Assembly: GCF_009909195.1 (NCBI RefSeq)
Contig: NZ_JAAAMU010000002.1
Location: forward strand, 186,001 to 250,000
DNA: 64,000 nt
Direction of reading: 5' to 3'
From: Paenibacillus sacheonensis
Lineage (GTDB): Bacteria; Bacillota; Bacilli; Paenibacillales; Paenibacillaceae
Shown piece after piece: positions 51,919 through 61,352 of the stretch. Every line of letters starts with the position of its first letter. The first letter of the stretch is position 1. The notes under the pieces were generated by a model, which was not told the origin of the DNA, ran no database searches, and saw only the letters and a list, made by a program, of their open reading frames with translations. The translations under genes and the position numbers were made by a program.

Positions 51919-53853
51919 ATGTCTCATTACACCTCTAGATCCAACGAAACGGCGTTTCGCATGAAGGGGGACCGCGGGTTCCGCGTGCCGCTCTTCTACG
52001 CGGCTGTCGTTATTCTGCTTACGAAGCTGGCGCTGCTGCGCTATTTTTTATTCGGGGACATCAAGTGGCCAAGGCTTGCCGCCGACGCGTCGGCGCTCCT
52101 CGTGCTTGTATGCGCGGTGGAGCTGTTGACGCCGGCCAGAGTCAAGGTCTGGGCTTACGGCGCTTTGAACGTGATCGTCTCGCTGCTGTTATTCTCGTCG
52201 GCCGTTTATTTCGAGCATTTCGGTAACGTGCCGACGTATACGGCGCTGTACGAGCTGCATCAAGTGACCAAGATCAAAGACAGCGTCGAGTCCACGATCC
52301 AGTGGAGCCATTATTGGTTCTTCCCGGATATCGTTATCGCAATCGGAGTCTGGGTCTATGCCGCCGCTTCATCCAGACGAGGCGGAGGCTACGGCCGTAG
52401 AAGAACGGCTTCCGCGTCGCCGATGTACCGCGTCGTGCTGAGCGTTCTGTTGATCGTCGGCATCGTCGTCTCGACGCGGTTCATTCAATTGGGCATGCCG
52501 ATCGAGAACGAGCTCGTGGAAGCGGAGGACGAAGGGTTCCTGAACTATCAGGTGTCTTCCGCGATCAAGGCGGCAAAGGATAACAGCATCGCGGCCGAGG
52601 GCAATACGTCGGAGTTCGTCCAGCAAGCAGTCGATCTGCAGGCGACGTATCCGTATCGGGACAAGCCCGGCAGCGCGCCGGCTTACTTCGGGAACGCGAA
52701 AGGAAAGAACGTCATCGTCATCCAGATGGAGGCGTTTCAGAATTTCCCGATCCATCTGAAGCTGGGCGGACAGGAGATTACGCCGGTGCTGAACCGGCTT
52801 GCCGGCGGCAGCCTGTACTTTCCGCATATCTTTCAACAAATCGGCCAGGGAAACACGTCGGACGCGGAATTCATGTCCAATACGTCGATCTATCCGACGG
52901 CGCAGATCGCCATGTCGACCGGCTACGGCGACCGGAACCTGCCCAGCCTGCCGAGAGCGCTGCAGCAGAACGGCTACGTCGCGGACACGTTCCACGTCAA
53001 CGATGTGACGTTCTGGGACCGGAACAAGCTTTATGCGGCGCTCAATTTCGACCATTACTACGACAAGCCGTATTATAAGAACGACAAGTTCAACAGTTTC
53101 GGCGCCTCCGATGAGGAATTGTATCGCGTCGCCGTCGACAAGCTGAGCGAAGCCGGCAAAAGCAAGCAGCCGTTCTACGGCCAGCTCATTACGGTATCCA
53201 GCCACTTCCCGTTCGAGGTGCCGAAGGACCGCATGAAAATGACGCTGCCGGACAATCTGCAAGGCACGCAGCTGGGCAATTATCTCCTGGCGGTCAATTA
53301 TACGGATTACGCCATCGGCACGTTGATCGACCGGCTGAAGTCGGCGGGACTGTGGGACGATACCGTACTCGTCTTGTACGGGGATCATTTCGGCTTGCAG
53401 CCGAACGACAACGATCCTGCGCAGGTCAGCCAAGCGCTCGGCATCCCTTACGACCCGAAGGTATCGCGCTTCAACATTCCGCTGATCATCCACTTGCCGG
53501 GCGAACGGCAGGGCAAAGTAGTGGACCGGACGGGCGGTCAGCTGGACATCATGCCGACGGTCGCCAATCTGCTCGGCGTCAAGCTGGCGGATGCGGGCGT
53601 CACGGCATTCGGCCATGACCTGCTCAACATCGATCATAATGTCGTCGGATCTCGGTACTATATGCCGACGGGATCGTTTATCAACGACGATGTCCTATTC
53701 GTGCCGGGCAAAGGTTTCGACGATGGTACCGCCGTTGATATTCGAACGCTGAAGCCGGTGAAGGATTTGACTCCGTACCGAAAGGATTACGATTATATCT
53801 TGAAGCTGATGGAGCTGTCCGACCGTTACGTTCGTTCGCTTCCGAAGCGTTAA
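51919..53853 (+). CDS. ltaS: lipoteichoic acid synthase-family membrane sulfatase
   Basis: The protein is 644 aa. Four to five N-terminal membrane helices (about 23-190) precede an extracellular sulfatase-fold domain. The nucleophile Thr is in the GNTSDAEF motif near 314, and metal residues include VIQMEAFQNF near 270 and YGDHFG near 492. It polymerises glycerol-phosphate from phosphatidylglycerol outside the membrane. The ATG at 51919 is used although the ribosome-binding site is weak. It is probably cotranscribed with the radical SAM gene. Confidence 0.9.
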   Translation: MSHYTSRSNETAFRMKGDRGFRVPLFYAAVVILLTKLALLRYFLFGDIKWPRLAADASALLVLVCAVELLTPARVKVWAYGALNVIVSLLLFSSAVYFEHFGNVPTYTALYELHQVTKIKDSVESTIQWSHYWFFPDIVIAIGVWVYAAASSRRGGGYGRRRTASASPMYRVVLSVLLIVGIVVSTRFIQLGMPIENELVEAEDEGFLNYQVSSAIKAAKDNSIAAEGNTSEFVQQAVDLQATYPYRDKPGSAPAYFGNAKGKNVIVIQMEAFQNFPIHLKLGGQEITPVLNRLAGGSLYFPHIFQQIGQGNTSDAEFMSNTSIYPTAQIAMSTGYGDRNLPSLPRALQQNGYVADTFHVNDVTFWDRNKLYAALNFDHYYDKPYYKNDKFNSFGASDEELYRVAVDKLSEAGKSKQPFYGQLITVSSHFPFEVPKDRMKMTLPDNLQGTQLGNYLLAVNYTDYAIGTLIDRLKSAGLWDDTVLVLYGDHFGLQPNDNDPAQVSQALGIPYDPKVSRFNIPLIIHLPGERQGKVVDRTGGQLDIMPTVANLLGVKLADAGVTAFGHDLLNIDHNVVGSRYYMPTGSFINDDVLFVPGKGFDDGTAVDIRTLKPVKDLTPYRKDYDYILKLMELSDRYVRSLPKR

Positions 53854-53898
53854 AACCATGAGAATCGATAAGTGATGTAATAAAACCTGACATTACTG

Positions 53899-53928
53899 TT
53901 GACATATCGGTGCATGCGCACCTATAAT
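53899..53928 (+). promoter_or_regulatory. strong promoter of the guanidine operon with internal dyad
   Basis: TTGACA (53899-53904) and TATAAT (53923-53928) both match consensus, with an 18-base spacer. The spacer contains GGTGC-ATGC-GCACC (53909-53922), an inverted repeat positioned like a repressor site. The aptamer starts about 65 bases downstream. Confidence 0.8.
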
Positions 53929-53992
53929 CAGTAGCAATAGCAGGTTTTAACAATTGCATATCGGTTCTCATGTTAGCATTGAGGACAAAAAA

Positions 53993-54120
53993 GCTATCTA
54001 GGGTTCCGTTGGCGGCAGGTAACTGCCCATCAAGTCTGGTCCGAGAGATAGTGTGCGGAAGCTGCTCGTACCCGGTACGAAGGAGCCTGCATAACACGGA
54101 AGGATAAAAGCCTGGGAGGT
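53993..54120 (+). promoter_or_regulatory. guanidine-I (ykkC) riboswitch aptamer
   Basis: Conserved blocks are CTAGGGTTCCG (53999-54009), GTCTGGTCCGAGAGA, then ACACGGAAGGATAAAAGCC and TGGGAG. They match the guanidine-I aptamer. With the promoter and terminator it fills the 319-base gap between ltaS and the deiminase gene. Guanidinium binding should switch on the carboxylase operon. The genes it controls are the known guanidine pathway, which supports this subclass over ppGpp/PRPP ykkC variants. Confidence 0.95.
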
Positions 54121-54137
54121 CGCGCTCTCAGGCTTTT
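54109..54137 (+). terminator. riboswitch expression-platform terminator
   Basis: GCCTGGGAG pairs with CTCTCAGGC across a short GTCGCG loop, followed by six T. Its 5' arm is the aptamer 3' end. Confidence 0.88.
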
Positions 54138-54172
54138 TTGTTTTTACCGCGACCATCGAAGGAGGGTTTCCA

Positions 54173-54895
54173 ATGACAAATTTGTGGAGCAAAACCATCG
54201 CGCCCGGCGACAAATGGTCCGGCGTGATCGCGAAAGGCCGCCTGCTCACGTTCACGGCGCTGAAGGATGACGCGAATGCGGCCGTCATGCTGTACAACGC
54301 TCATGATCTGACGGAGCGCTATAATATGCCGGATACGCTGAAGGCGCAGTATACCGCGCATCTCACCCGCGGCAACGTGCTGATGAGCGATAACGGGCGG
54401 GTGCTGGCGAGTATCGTCGAGGACGGCCTCGGCTGGCATGACACGATCAGCGGGCTTACGACGCGCGAAAGCACGGATGCCAAATACGGCGCAACGAATT
54501 ACCAGACGCTGCGAAATGACTGGCTGCGAAGCGGCTACGAAAATTTTGCCGTCGAGCTCGTGCGCTGCGGCCTGGGCGTCCGCGACCTCGGCCCGGTCGT
54601 TAATTTGTTCGCCAAGGTCGCCTGCGACGAAGAAGGCGCGATGGTTTATGACGGCTCGCATTGCAAAGAAGGCAGCACGGTCACGCTTCGCACGGACATG
54701 GACGTCCTGATCGTCATCTCCAATACGCCGAACCCCTTGAATCCGAGCACGGTTTACCCGGAGGCGGCAGTCAAGCTCGACGTGTCGCTCGCGCCCGAAT
54801 TCCGGCCGGAAACGGATTACTGCTATCATTTCCGCGGCGAGAACCGCCGCGCGTTCGAGAATACGGCGGAGTATCATTTGCTGGCTAGACCGTAA
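54173..54895 (+). CDS. carboxyguanidine deiminase subunit (DUF1989, 'urea carboxylase-associated')
   Basis: This is a 240-aa DUF1989 protein. Conserved features are SHCKEGST near residue 162 and ISNTPNPLNPSTVYPE near 182, with several His/Cys that may bind metal. DUF1989 pairs (CguA/CguB) hydrolyse carboxyguanidine to allophanate and ammonia. It is the first gene after the riboswitch with AAGGAGGG before the ATG. Which of the two DUF1989 genes is CguA or CguB I cannot decide from sequence alone. Confidence 0.87.
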   Translation: MTNLWSKTIAPGDKWSGVIAKGRLLTFTALKDDANAAVMLYNAHDLTERYNMPDTLKAQYTAHLTRGNVLMSDNGRVLASIVEDGLGWHDTISGLTTRESTDAKYGATNYQTLRNDWLRSGYENFAVELVRCGLGVRDLGPVVNLFAKVACDEEGAMVYDGSHCKEGSTVTLRTDMDVLIVISNTPNPLNPSTVYPEAAVKLDVSLAPEFRPETDYCYHFRGENRRAFENTAEYHLLARP

Positions 54896-55023
54896 GACGC
54901 GCCGAAGCGGATCGACATCCGACTTTTATCCGAATAACCCGGAAGAACCCGGCAGCATTCGGCCGCAAACTTAAGATGCAACTGCAGGTTGCGAAAAATT
55001 TGAGACTTTGAGGAGGGCATCGC

Positions 55024-55674
55024 ATGAGCGCTTTTATCCGCACGGAAAGCAGCTTGAGGGAAGAAGAAGCGATCGTCGACGAGATCGTATTGGCCGGCGA
55101 CGGCTGGATGAAGGTGCTGGAACCGGGGCAAGTGCTCCGCATCGTGGACCTGGAAGGCAATCAAGCGGCGGATACGCTGTTCTTCGACGCCGACAGCAAG
55201 GAAGACCACTACAGCGCGGTCGCAACCATCGCCGCGCAAGGAAACATCTACCTGACGACGGGCTCCGTTCTCCGCGCGGAATCGGGCAAGCCGCTCGTGA
55301 AGATCGTCGCGGATACCTGCGGCAGGCACGATACCGTCGGAGGTTCCTGTTCCGCGCAAAGCAATACGGTGCGCTATTCGCACGACAAGCTTCACATGCA
55401 CAACTGCCGCGATACGTTCATGCTGCAGCTGGCCAAGCACGACGGCGGCTATTCGAAGCGGGATTTGGCGCCGAACGTCAATTTCTTCATGAACGTGCCG
55501 GTCACGCCGGATGGCGGACTTCGTTTCGCGGACGGCGTCTCGGCTCCGGGCTGCTACGTCGAGATGGAATCGATCGCGCGCACGGCGGTGCTGATCAGCA
55601 ATTGCCCGCAGCTCAACAATCCGTGCAACGCCTATAATCCGACGCCGATCCGCGTCCTGATCTGGAACGCCTAG
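55024..55674 (+). CDS. carboxyguanidine deiminase subunit (second DUF1989 protein)
   Basis: The 216-aa DUF1989 protein has NQAADTLFFDAD near 46, TCGRHDTVGGSCS near 97 (His and Cys pair) and NCPQLNNPCNAYNPTP near the C-terminus. It is homologous to the 54173 protein and should form a heteromeric deiminase with it. GAGGAGGG precedes the ATG. A 128-base gap separates the two genes and a large hairpin follows. Confidence 0.87.
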   Translation: MSAFIRTESSLREEEAIVDEIVLAGDGWMKVLEPGQVLRIVDLEGNQAADTLFFDADSKEDHYSAVATIAAQGNIYLTTGSVLRAESGKPLVKIVADTCGRHDTVGGSCSAQSNTVRYSHDKLHMHNCRDTFMLQLAKHDGGYSKRDLAPNVNFFMNVPVTPDGGLRFADGVSAPGCYVEMESIARTAVLISNCPQLNNPCNAYNPTPIRVLIWNA

Positions 55675-55738
55675 CTTGACCGGAACTTATAGATGATCGA
55701 ATAAATAATTCGTTTGCAACGAAAGCCTGGCAACGATA

Positions 55739-55793
55739 CGCCAAACAAGAAGCTTCTAGTATATAGCTTCTAACTGAAGCTTCTTGTTTGGCG
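55739..55793. repeat. 18-bp perfect inverted repeat between operon genes
   Basis: CGCCAAACAAGAAGCTTC (55739-55756) is exactly complementary to GAAGCTTCTTGTTTGGCG (55776-55793) with a 19-base loop. No T run follows, so it is not a normal terminator. It may stabilise or cleave mRNA between the deiminase and carboxylase genes. Confidence 0.85.
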
Positions 55794-55846
55794 CTTAGCA
55801 TGCGGAACTTCTAAATAGAGATACAGTTAACCGGGAGGGAAAAGCC

Positions 55847-58800
55847 ATGTTCACGAAAGTTCTCATAGCCAACCGCGGCGCGATCGCCGTTCGAATCGAA
55901 CGTACGCTTCGCAAGCTTGGCATTCAATCCGTTGCCGTGTATACCGGCGCCGACCAGGACAGCCTGCATGTGGACGGGGCCGACGAGGCCGTCCTTATCG
56001 GGGCCGGTCCGGCCAAAGAAAGCTACCTCGACGCCGATCGCATACTTCGCACCGCGATCGACGCAGGCGCGCAGGCCATCCATCCGGGCTACGGATTTCT
56101 GAGCGAGAACGCTGCGTTCGCCCGCGCTTGCCGCGAGCATGGCATCGTCTTCATCGGCCCGACGCCGGAGCAGATGGAGATGTTCGGCTTGAAGCATTCC
56201 GCGCGGGAGATCGCCGAGCGCGCCGGCGTTCCGATGCTGCCGGGCACGGCGCTGATCAGCGAGCTGGACGAAGCGCTGACGGAAGCGGAAGCGATTGGCT
56301 ATCCCGTGATGCTCAAGAGCACGGCGGGCGGCGGAGGCATCGGCATGCGCGTCTGCCACGACGAGCGCGCGCTGCGCGAAGCGTTCGACGGCGTCCGTCA
56401 TTTGGCGGAGACGAACTTCAAGAACGGGGGCATCTTCCTCGAGAAATATATCGCGAAGGCACGCCATGTCGAGGTGCAGATCTTCGGCAACCGGTTCGGC
56501 GAAGTAGCGGCGCTCGGCGAGCGGGACTGCTCGATACAGCGGCGCAATCAGAAGGTGATCGAGGAGAGTCCCGCCCCGAGCCTGACGGACGGCGTGCGCC
56601 AAGAGATGTTCGCATCGGCGAAGCGGCTTGCTGCCGAGGTCGGCTACCGCAGTGCCGGCACGATCGAATATTTGTACGACCCGGAAGCCTGCCGCTTTTA
56701 CTTCCTCGAGGTGAATACGCGGCTGCAGGTGGAGCATGGCGTAACGGAAGAGGTGCTCGGCGTCGATCTCGTGGAATGGATGGTATTGGAGGCGGCGGAC
56801 GAACTGCGCGATATCGAATCCCGCGTTGCCCGTCCGGCGGGCCACAGCATCCAAGCGCGTATCTATGCGGAAGACTGCCTGCATCAGTTCCGTCCGAGCG
56901 CCGGCAAGCTGGATCAAGTGAAATTCGCGGAGAACGCCCGCGTGGAAACGTGGGTGCGCGACGGAATTACGGTGACGACGCTGTATGATCCGATGCTGGC
57001 CAAGATTATCGTAAGAGGCGAGAACCGCGAAGATGCCATCGCCAAACTCGGCGCAGCGCTGGAAGAGACGCGGCTGTACGGCATTACGACCAATCTGCAG
57101 TACGTGCGAGCGCTCCTAAGCGAAGAAGCGTTCGTGACCGGCAGCGTATACACGCAGCTGCTGAGCGGATTCGAGCCATCGGAGCATGCCATCGAAGTCG
57201 TCGATGGCGGCGTGCAGTCCACGGTGCAGGACTGGCCGGGCCGGACGGGCTATTGGGCTGTCGGCGTTCCGCCGTGCGGACCGATGGACCCGCTGTCGTT
57301 CCGCATCGGCAATAAGCTGCTTGGCAATCCGGATGGCGCATCGGGCTTAGAACTGACGCTGCGCGGCGGCGCTTACCGTTTCCGCGGGGAGATGGTGATT
57401 TGTTTGACTGGCGCAGACATGGGGGCGCTGCTGGACGACGAAGCGATTGCGACGTATCAGCCGATACGGGTCCGCCAAGGCCAGGTGCTCAGCTTCGGCG
57501 AAGCGGCAGTCGGAATGAGAAGCTATTTGCTGGTCGGCGGCGGCTTCGACATGCCGAAGATTCTCGGCAGCTCCGCGACCTTCACGCTCGGCGGCTTCGG
57601 CGGCCACGGCGGACGCGCGCTGCGCGCAGGCGACGTGCTTGGGGTGTGCCGAGACGGCCACGTTGGAAGAACGGATGCTTCGGTTTTGCGACTGGCAGCG
57701 CCCGATCGGCCCGAACTGACGCGCGAATGGACGATCGGCGTCATTCCCGGCCCTCACTGCACGGAAGAGTATTTGAAGCCCAGCTATCTGGAGGAGCTTG
57801 CCGGCACGGCGTTCGAGGTTCATTTCAACAGCTCGCGCACCGGCGTTCGCCTCATCGGTCCGGCGCCTCATTGGGCACGGGAGGACGGGGGTCAGGCTGG
57901 ACTGCATCCGTCCAACATTCATGACAACGCCTATGCGGTCGGAACGCTGGATTTGACGGGAGACATGCCGATTCTGCTAGGTCCGGACGGTCCCAGCCTC
58001 GGCGGCTTCGTTTGCCCGGTAACGACGGCCTCGGCGGAATTTTGGAAGCTGGGTCAGCTGCACGCCGGCGATACGGTGCGGTTCCAACTGTTGACGCTGG
58101 AGGAAGCGGATCATCTGCGCCGGCTTCAAGAATCGAACCTGCAGGCCATCGGCGAGGACGCCCGGGAGGCACTGGTTCCGGCCGGACTGCCGGAGCCGCA
58201 AACCGGGATCAAGCCGGCCTATCCGCTGCTGCACCAAGAGACGGACAACCGACGCTTCCCGATCACGATCCGCTGCAGCGGCGACGAGAACATTTTAGTG
58301 GAATACGGGGAGATGGAACTGGATCTGCTTCTGCGCTTCCAAGTGCACGCCTTGATGGAAGCCATCGTAAGCGACGGCACCATTCCGGTTCAAGATCTGA
58401 CCCCTGGCATTCGTTCGCTGCAAATCCATATCGATCCGAAAGCGACTACGGTGCAGGCAGCCTGCCGACGTATTCTGGAGCTCGACCAGAATTTGCCGCC
58501 GCTCGAAGAGATCGAAGTGCCATCGCGGATCGTGCGTCTTCCGTTGTCGTGGGATGATCCTGCCACGCAGCTGGCGATCGACCGTTATCAGCAGAACGTC
58601 CGTCCGGACGCGCCATGGTGTCCGAGCAACCTGGAATTCATCCGACGCGTGAATGGGTTGGACAGCATCGATGACGTGTATCGTATCGTTCACGAAGCCA
58701 ACTACCTCGTGCTCGGCCTCGGCGACGTGTACTTAGGCGCGCCGGTCGCGACCCCGGTCGATCCGCGCCATCGGCTCGTGACGACGAAGTATAACCCGGC

Positions 58801-59500
58801 GCGGACGTGGACGCCGGAGAATGCCGTCGGCATCGGCGGCGCGTACATGTGCATTTACGGCATGGAAGGACCTGGCGGCTATCAATTCGTGGGCCGCACG
58901 ATTCAGATGTGGAATCACTTGAACCGCGAGACGGCGAGCTTTCATTCGGGCAAGCCATGGCTGCTTCGGTTCTTCGATCAGATTCAATTTTATCCGGTCA
59001 GCGCCGATGAGCTGCTGCAGCTGAGAGAAGATTTCATGCGCGGACGGTTCGAGGCGGACATTACGGAGACGACGTTCAAGCTGGGCGATTATCTGACCTT
59101 CTTGGCATCGATCGAAGAAAGCACGGAAGCCTTCGCGGACGTCCAGCAAGCGGCGTTCCAAGCAGAACGCGAGCGTTGGAAAGAAATGGGCTTGGCCGAA
59201 TACGTATCCGAGAGCGAAGCGCCGAAGGCCGCGGAAGAAGACGAGCTTCCGGCGGAAGCGGTCGGCGTACGATGCACCATGCCGGGCAGCGTATGGAAGG
59301 TGCTGGTGGAGCCGGGCCGCGAGGTGAAGAAGGGCGATACGCTCATCATCGAAGAGAGTATGAAGATGGAGTTCTCCCAGACGGCGCCATGCGACGGCTT
59401 CGTTTCTTCCGTCTTCGTGAAGCCGGGCGACGAGGTGCATACGGGGCAGCTGATCGTCAGTCTCGTGAAGGAGAACATAAGAGAGGTGACGATTGCATGA
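55847..59500 (+). CDS. guanidine carboxylase (annotated as urea carboxylase)
   Basis: The protein is 1217 aa, the full length of the family. Biotin carboxylase domain (about 1-450): KSTAGGGGIGM ATP loop near 163, FLEVNTRLQVEHGVTE near 285. Carboxyltransferase halves (AHS1/AHS2, about 460-1010): GGVQSTVQDWPGR and DNAYAVGTLDLTGDMPIL. Biotinyl domain with K1173 in ESMKMEF. It uses ATP, bicarbonate and biotin to carboxylate guanidine; guanidine rather than urea is indicated by the riboswitch and DUF1989 partners. It overlaps atzF by 4 bases. It needs the biotin supplied by the bioY locus downstream. Confidence 0.93.
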   Translation: MFTKVLIANRGAIAVRIERTLRKLGIQSVAVYTGADQDSLHVDGADEAVLIGAGPAKESYLDADRILRTAIDAGAQAIHPGYGFLSENAAFARACREHGIVFIGPTPEQMEMFGLKHSAREIAERAGVPMLPGTALISELDEALTEAEAIGYPVMLKSTAGGGGIGMRVCHDERALREAFDGVRHLAETNFKNGGIFLEKYIAKARHVEVQIFGNRFGEVAALGERDCSIQRRNQKVIEESPAPSLTDGVRQEMFASAKRLAAEVGYRSAGTIEYLYDPEACRFYFLEVNTRLQVEHGVTEEVLGVDLVEWMVLEAADELRDIESRVARPAGHSIQARIYAEDCLHQFRPSAGKLDQVKFAENARVETWVRDGITVTTLYDPMLAKIIVRGENREDAIAKLGAALEETRLYGITTNLQYVRALLSEEAFVTGSVYTQLLSGFEPSEHAIEVVDGGVQSTVQDWPGRTGYWAVGVPPCGPMDPLSFRIGNKLLGNPDGASGLELTLRGGAYRFRGEMVICLTGADMGALLDDEAIATYQPIRVRQGQVLSFGEAAVGMRSYLLVGGGFDMPKILGSSATFTLGGFGGHGGRALRAGDVLGVCRDGHVGRTDASVLRLAAPDRPELTREWTIGVIPGPHCTEEYLKPSYLEELAGTAFEVHFNSSRTGVRLIGPAPHWAREDGGQAGLHPSNIHDNAYAVGTLDLTGDMPILLGPDGPSLGGFVCPVTTASAEFWKLGQLHAGDTVRFQLLTLEEADHLRRLQESNLQAIGEDAREALVPAGLPEPQTGIKPAYPLLHQETDNRRFPITIRCSGDENILVEYGEMELDLLLRFQVHALMEAIVSDGTIPVQDLTPGIRSLQIHIDPKATTVQAACRRILELDQNLPPLEEIEVPSRIVRLPLSWDDPATQLAIDRYQQNVRPDAPWCPSNLEFIRRVNGLDSIDDVYRIVHEANYLVLGLGDVYLGAPVATPVDPRHRLVTTKYNPARTWTPENAVGIGGAYMCIYGMEGPGGYQFVGRTIQMWNHLNRETASFHSGKPWLLRFFDQIQFYPVSADELLQLREDFMRGRFEADITETTFKLGDYLTFLASIEESTEAFADVQQAAFQAERERWKEMGLAEYVSESEAPKAAEEDELPAEAVGVRCTMPGSVWKVLVEPGREVKKGDTLIIEESMKMEFSQTAPCDGFVSSVFVKPGDEVHTGQLIVSLVKENIREVTIA

Positions 59501-61305
59501 CGAATGTCCAATTTCCCGAGAAGCTGACTGCCGCCTGGCTGCGGGAGCGGTATGCAAGCAAGGAACTGACTCCCGGGGCGGTCGTGCACGAGATTATCCG
59601 CCGTTCCTTGCGGGACGAAGCGATGAATATTTGGATTACGCCTCCGTCGCTCGAACGGATTGCGCCGTATGTGGATCGTTTAGCCGAGAAGGATCCCGAA
59701 AGCTCGCCGCTGTGGGGCATTCCGTTCGCCATCAAGGACAATATCGATTGGGCCGGCGTGCCGACGACCGCGGCCTGTCCGGATTTCGCCTACGTGCCGG
59801 AAGCGAGCGCCGTCGTCGTGCGGCGGCTGATCGAGGCAGGGGCGATTCCCATCGGCAAAACAAACCTCGATCAATTCGCCACCGGTCTCGTCGGCACGCG
59901 CAGCCCGTACGGCGAAACGCATAACGCGCTGCGGCCGGAGCTCATCAGCGGCGGCTCCAGCTCCGGCTCCGCCGTCGCGGTGGCGCGCGGGCAAGCCGTG
60001 TTCGCCCTCGGGACGGACACGGCGGGCTCGGGCCGCGTGCCGGCGGCGTTGAACGGCCTCGTCGGCTACAAGCCGAGCCTCGGCGCATGGCCGACGGAGG
60101 GCGTCGTACCGGCTTGCGCCAGCCTCGATTGCGTGACCGTGTTCGCGCACGGCTTGGACGATGCGCTGGCCGTTGACGGAATCGCCCGCGGCTTGGAGCC
60201 GACTGATCCGTGGTCGAAGTCGATCCCGCATCCGAAGAAGAACCGTCTGCCGTCCGCGCTCTGCCTGCCGGACGAAACGCCGGTCTTCTTCGGCCCCTAT
60301 GCGGAGCAGTACCGTGCCGCATGGGAGGAAGCCGTCGCGACGGTCGTGTCGCTCGGCATTCCCGTCATCCCGGTGGGGATGGATTTGTTCGCGGAAGCGG
60401 CGTCGATCCTCTATGGCGGCCCTTGGGTGGCCGAGCGCTGGGCGGATCTGGGCGGCTTCGTTGACGGTCATCCCGGCTCGGTATTTCCCGTGACGGAGCA
60501 GGTGCTGCGAACGGGAGATTCGCCGGCATACACGGCAGCATCGGTGTTTCAGGCCATGCATAAGCTGCAGGCGTATAAACGGGAAGCAAGCGGGCTGTTG
60601 GAGGGCGCGGCGCTGATGCTGCCGACCTGCGGCGGCACGTGGACGCGGGATGACGTTCGCAAGGCGCCGATCGAAACGAACAACGGCATGGGGCTGTATA
60701 CGAACCATTGCAACCTGCTCGACCTCTGCGCCGTTGCGGTGCAGGCGGGCGAAGCTTCGGATCGGCTGCCGTTCGGCGTGACGTTCTTCGCTTCGGCGCA
60801 GAGCGAATCGCTGATCTGCGGGATCGCCGAGGCGTTCTCTTCGGCAAGCGAACAGGCAGAATCTGCCGTATCAAGGGCGTCGAAGCCGGCGCAACCGGAT
60901 GCGTCCGGGATCGGAACCAAACCCGAAACGACGCTCGTCGCCGTTTGCGGCCTCCATATGCGCGGTTTCCCGCTGGAGAAGCAGATGCTGGCCTGCGGAG
61001 CCGTCTTCGTCCGCGAGACGCAGAGCGCGCCGAAGTATCGTCTCGTGAAGCTGCCGACGGTTCCCGCGAAGCCGGGCATGATCCGTCAGGAGCAGGGCGG
61101 AGCGCCGATCACGCTGGAGGTCTGGGAGATGCCGCTGCATGCATTCGGCGGCTTCGTCGCAGGCATTCCCGCGCCGCTCGGCATCGGCAAGGTCGAGCTG
61201 AGCGACGGCAGCGAAGTGCCGGGCTTCACCTGCGAAGCTTATGCAGCGAGCGGCTCGGAGGATATTACGGCTGCCGGTTCGTGGCGCAATGTTGTGCTTT
61301 TATGA
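59497..61305 (+). CDS. atzF: allophanate hydrolase
   Basis: The protein is 602 aa. The N-terminal amidase domain (about 1-450) carries the Ser-cisSer-Lys triad: Lys in FAIKDNIDW near 80, GGSSSGSAVAVA near 150 and GTDTAGSGRVPA near 172. The C-terminal domain (about 480-602) completes the family's two-domain form and helps release ammonia and CO2. It starts in an ATGA overlap with the carboxylase gene. It finishes guanidine breakdown to three ammonia and two CO2, less the bicarbonate used. Confidence 0.94.
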   Translation: MTNVQFPEKLTAAWLRERYASKELTPGAVVHEIIRRSLRDEAMNIWITPPSLERIAPYVDRLAEKDPESSPLWGIPFAIKDNIDWAGVPTTAACPDFAYVPEASAVVVRRLIEAGAIPIGKTNLDQFATGLVGTRSPYGETHNALRPELISGGSSSGSAVAVARGQAVFALGTDTAGSGRVPAALNGLVGYKPSLGAWPTEGVVPACASLDCVTVFAHGLDDALAVDGIARGLEPTDPWSKSIPHPKKNRLPSALCLPDETPVFFGPYAEQYRAAWEEAVATVVSLGIPVIPVGMDLFAEAASILYGGPWVAERWADLGGFVDGHPGSVFPVTEQVLRTGDSPAYTAASVFQAMHKLQAYKREASGLLEGAALMLPTCGGTWTRDDVRKAPIETNNGMGLYTNHCNLLDLCAVAVQAGEASDRLPFGVTFFASAQSESLICGIAEAFSSASEQAESAVSRASKPAQPDASGIGTKPETTLVAVCGLHMRGFPLEKQMLACGAVFVRETQSAPKYRLVKLPTVPAKPGMIRQEQGGAPITLEVWEMPLHAFGGFVAGIPAPLGIGKVELSDGSEVPGFTCEAYAASGSEDITAAGSWRNVVLL

Positions 61306-61321
61306 GCAACCGTGAATGATC

Positions 61322-61352
61322 GCAAGCCGCGTCCTGCCAGGGCGCGGCTTGC
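61322..61352 (+). terminator. probable terminator of the guanidine operon
   Basis: GCAAGCCGCG pairs with CGCGGCTTGC around CCTGCCAGG-type loop. The T run is weak (TTACGTT). Confidence 0.6.

Noticed and set aside
55847-61305. Urea carboxylase/urea amidolyase as the primary function
   Set aside because: The riboswitch and the DUF1989 deiminase pair point to guanidine as the substrate; urea may be a side substrate.
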